A stretch of DNA of 6,990 nucleotides from Syntrophaceae bacterium UBA6109. GTDB lineage: Bacteria; Desulfobacterota; Syntrophia; Syntrophales; UBA6109. The notes beneath the pieces were generated by a model. It was given only the letters and a program-made list of their open reading frames with translations, had not been told where the DNA came from and made no database searches. The number at the start of each line of letters is the position of its first letter. The stretch's first letter is position 1. Shown here one piece after another: positions 6,077 through 6,990 of this stretch. The DNA is taken from contig DIWJ01000072.1 in the NCBI GenBank assembly GCA_002428445.1, positions 1-6,990 on the forward strand. Reading direction: 5' to 3'. The position numbers were made by a program, and so were the translations under genes.

Positions 6077-6184
6077 TACTGACGTTCCCTGTCACATCAA
6101 ACAGGACGGGGCCTTGACGATATTATCCGGAAAATCCGTGTTACCAATCTTCAAGGGAGAGAGTACACGAGGAGGTTAAATTGT

Positions 6185-6490
6185 ATGGAAACACCAGTGA
6201 CAATGGATATGATCTGCGTAACGTCGGAAGATGTGGTGGCGAGGGAAATCGAAGGCGACGTCATTATTGTGCCGCTGGTCGCCGGCATCGGCGACGCGGA
6301 TGACGAACTCTACACACTCAACGAAACAGGTAAGGCCGTCTGGCAAAAACTCGACGGGCAGCGTTCGCTGGAACAGGTTTCGTTGGAGTTGACGGAGGAA
6401 TTCTCCTCCCCTTACGAGACGATAAGAAGCGATGTGCTGGGTTTTGTCACCGAGATGGTACGGCGGGGCATTCTGACCGTTAGTCACTGA
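6185..6490 (+). CDS. PqqD-like RiPP recognition element protein
   Basis: The protein has 101 residues. After an N-terminal beta stretch (VVAREIEGDVIIVPL, 17-31) comes ELYTLNETGKAVWQKLDGQRSLEQV (41-65) and a helical C-terminus with DVLGFVTEMVRRGIL (83-97). This is the PqqD signature 'LN-x-T-(G/A)…W…LDG…T/S…V' and matches the family length of about 90-100. PqqD-like domains are small winged-helix proteins that bind RiPP leader peptides and hand them to radical SAM/SPASM enzymes. Neither radical SAM enzyme in this window carries such a domain, so this stand-alone protein most likely serves both. AGGAGG (6170-6175) lies 9 bases before ATG 6185, a strong site. It is 108 bases after the previous gene and 14 bases before the next. 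The 5' gap has CCTGT (6088-6092) / ACAGG (6101-6105) but no T tract. Confidence 0.93.
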   Translation: METPVTMDMICVTSEDVVAREIEGDVIIVPLVAGIGDADDELYTLNETGKAVWQKLDGQRSLEQVSLELTEEFSSPYETIRSDVLGFVTEMVRRGILTVSH

Positions 6491-6504
6491 TCCAGGGATA
6501 CGGA

Positions 6505-6990
6505 ATGAAAGATGAACCATGCGTGGCGTATATGCGGCGTATTTCTTTATCTACTGCCCGGCAAAGCCTCGTCCGTGTCTCACTCGATATCGGTCGTGTT
6601 CTCGCGGACAGAGACGGGGTGACCTTCATTGCCCGGGGAACCTGCATGTATCCGACGGTTCGCCCGGGGGATGTTCTCACCATCAAACCACGCCTCGCCG
6701 CCGATATCGCAGTAGGTGATATTGCCGTTTGCCGCACCTCCGGGTACCTTTTCAGTCATCGTGTCATCGACACGGGCGAACATGAAGGCCGGGTTTATAT
6801 CGTTACCCGTCCCGACAACAGTCGCCGAGGAAGCGACGGCCCCACGTTTGACGAGAACCTGCTGGGTGTTGTCGTTGCAATCAAACGCAACGGCATGCGG
6901 GCGCCGCTTGTGCCGACGGCCGATTCCCCGCTCATCCGCTATTATTACAAGAAGCGTCTGGCTTTCATCAAGGCAAAAGAGCTTCTCAAG
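6505..6990 (+). CDS. S26/S24-type peptidase-like protein with Cys at the nucleophile position (3' end outside window)
   Basis: The frame from ATG 6505 stays open to base 6990 (162 residues, no stop). GTCMYPTVRPGD (45-56) is the signal-peptidase/LexA-like box normally written G-x-S-M-x-P-T…GD, with Cys47 replacing Ser. GDIAVCR (71-77) and SHRVID (84-89, His85) are like the Ser-His type of SipW/Sec11-class peptidases, which use His instead of Lys. YIVTRPDN (98-105) and GSDGPTFDENLLGVVVAI (109-126) complete the fold. There is no membrane helix in the N-terminal 40 residues, so it is probably cytosolic, unlike ordinary signal peptidases. Beside a PqqD-like gene it could cleave the leader of the modified peptide (inference). 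The weak AGGG (6494-6497) precedes the start, and it follows the PqqD-like stop by 14 bases, so it is likely co-transcribed. M10 (6532) is an alternative start. Confidence 0.85.
   Translation, partial: MKDEPCVAYMRRISLSTARQSLVRVSLDIGRVLADRDGVTFIARGTCMYPTVRPGDVLTIKPRLAADIAVGDIAVCRTSGYLFSHRVIDTGEHEGRVYIVTRPDNSRRGSDGPTFDENLLGVVVAIKRNGMRAPLVPTADSPLIRYYYKKRLAFIKAKELLK

Noticed and set aside
6114..6148. Possible promoter before the PqqD-like gene (TTGACG at 6114-6119)
   Set aside because: No acceptable -10 hexamer at 16-18 bases; the nearest candidates are 19-22 bases away with about half the consensus matched.

Overview
The window looks like part of a chromosome of an anaerobic, moderately GC-rich bacterium. 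Desulfobacterota/Syntrophobacterales is my best guess, but this is inference: it rests on the flavour of the radical SAM, HprK-like and PqqD-like proteins and on dispersed repeats of a type I associate with that group. The left edge is housekeeping: the last 115 codons of accA (acetyl-CoA carboxylase carboxyltransferase alpha), followed by a good intrinsic-terminator candidate. Everything right of it, all on the + strand, reads as one biosynthetic locus for a ribosomally made, post-translationally modified peptide (RiPP).

Layout: 1-348, 3' end of accA. 349-650, intergenic with a terminator. 651-2744, radical SAM/SPASM enzyme fused in frame to an HPr-kinase-like P-loop domain. 2741-3934, second radical SAM/SPASM enzyme, overlapping the first by 4 bases. 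3935-4086, leader region with a dyad and a strong ribosome binding site. 4087-4263, a 58-residue Cys-containing peptide that I call the precursor. 4264-4652, non-coding stretch with several stem-loops. 4653-5234, small sulfotransferase-like protein. 5327-6076, protein with a Cys-rich motif, possibly related to the U32 peptidase fold. 6185-6490, PqqD-like RiPP recognition element. 6505 to the right edge, S26/S24-type peptidase-like protein with Cys where the catalytic Ser is expected, still open at the window end.

Working model (inference): the PqqD-like protein binds the leader of the peptide and presents it to the two SPASM enzymes, which install radical-based links or epimerisations in the C-terminal Cys-containing part. 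The HprK-like domain may phosphorylate the peptide or a carrier, and the sulfotransferase may sulfate a Tyr, Ser or Thr. The peptidase-like protein may remove the leader. Two PqqE-like SPASM enzymes plus a PqqD homologue recall the cassette I remember being named SynChlorMet (Scm). Here a fused kinase-like domain, a sulfotransferase and a visible precursor candidate are added. Both radical SAM genes also appear to carry in-frame insertions derived from dispersed repeats.
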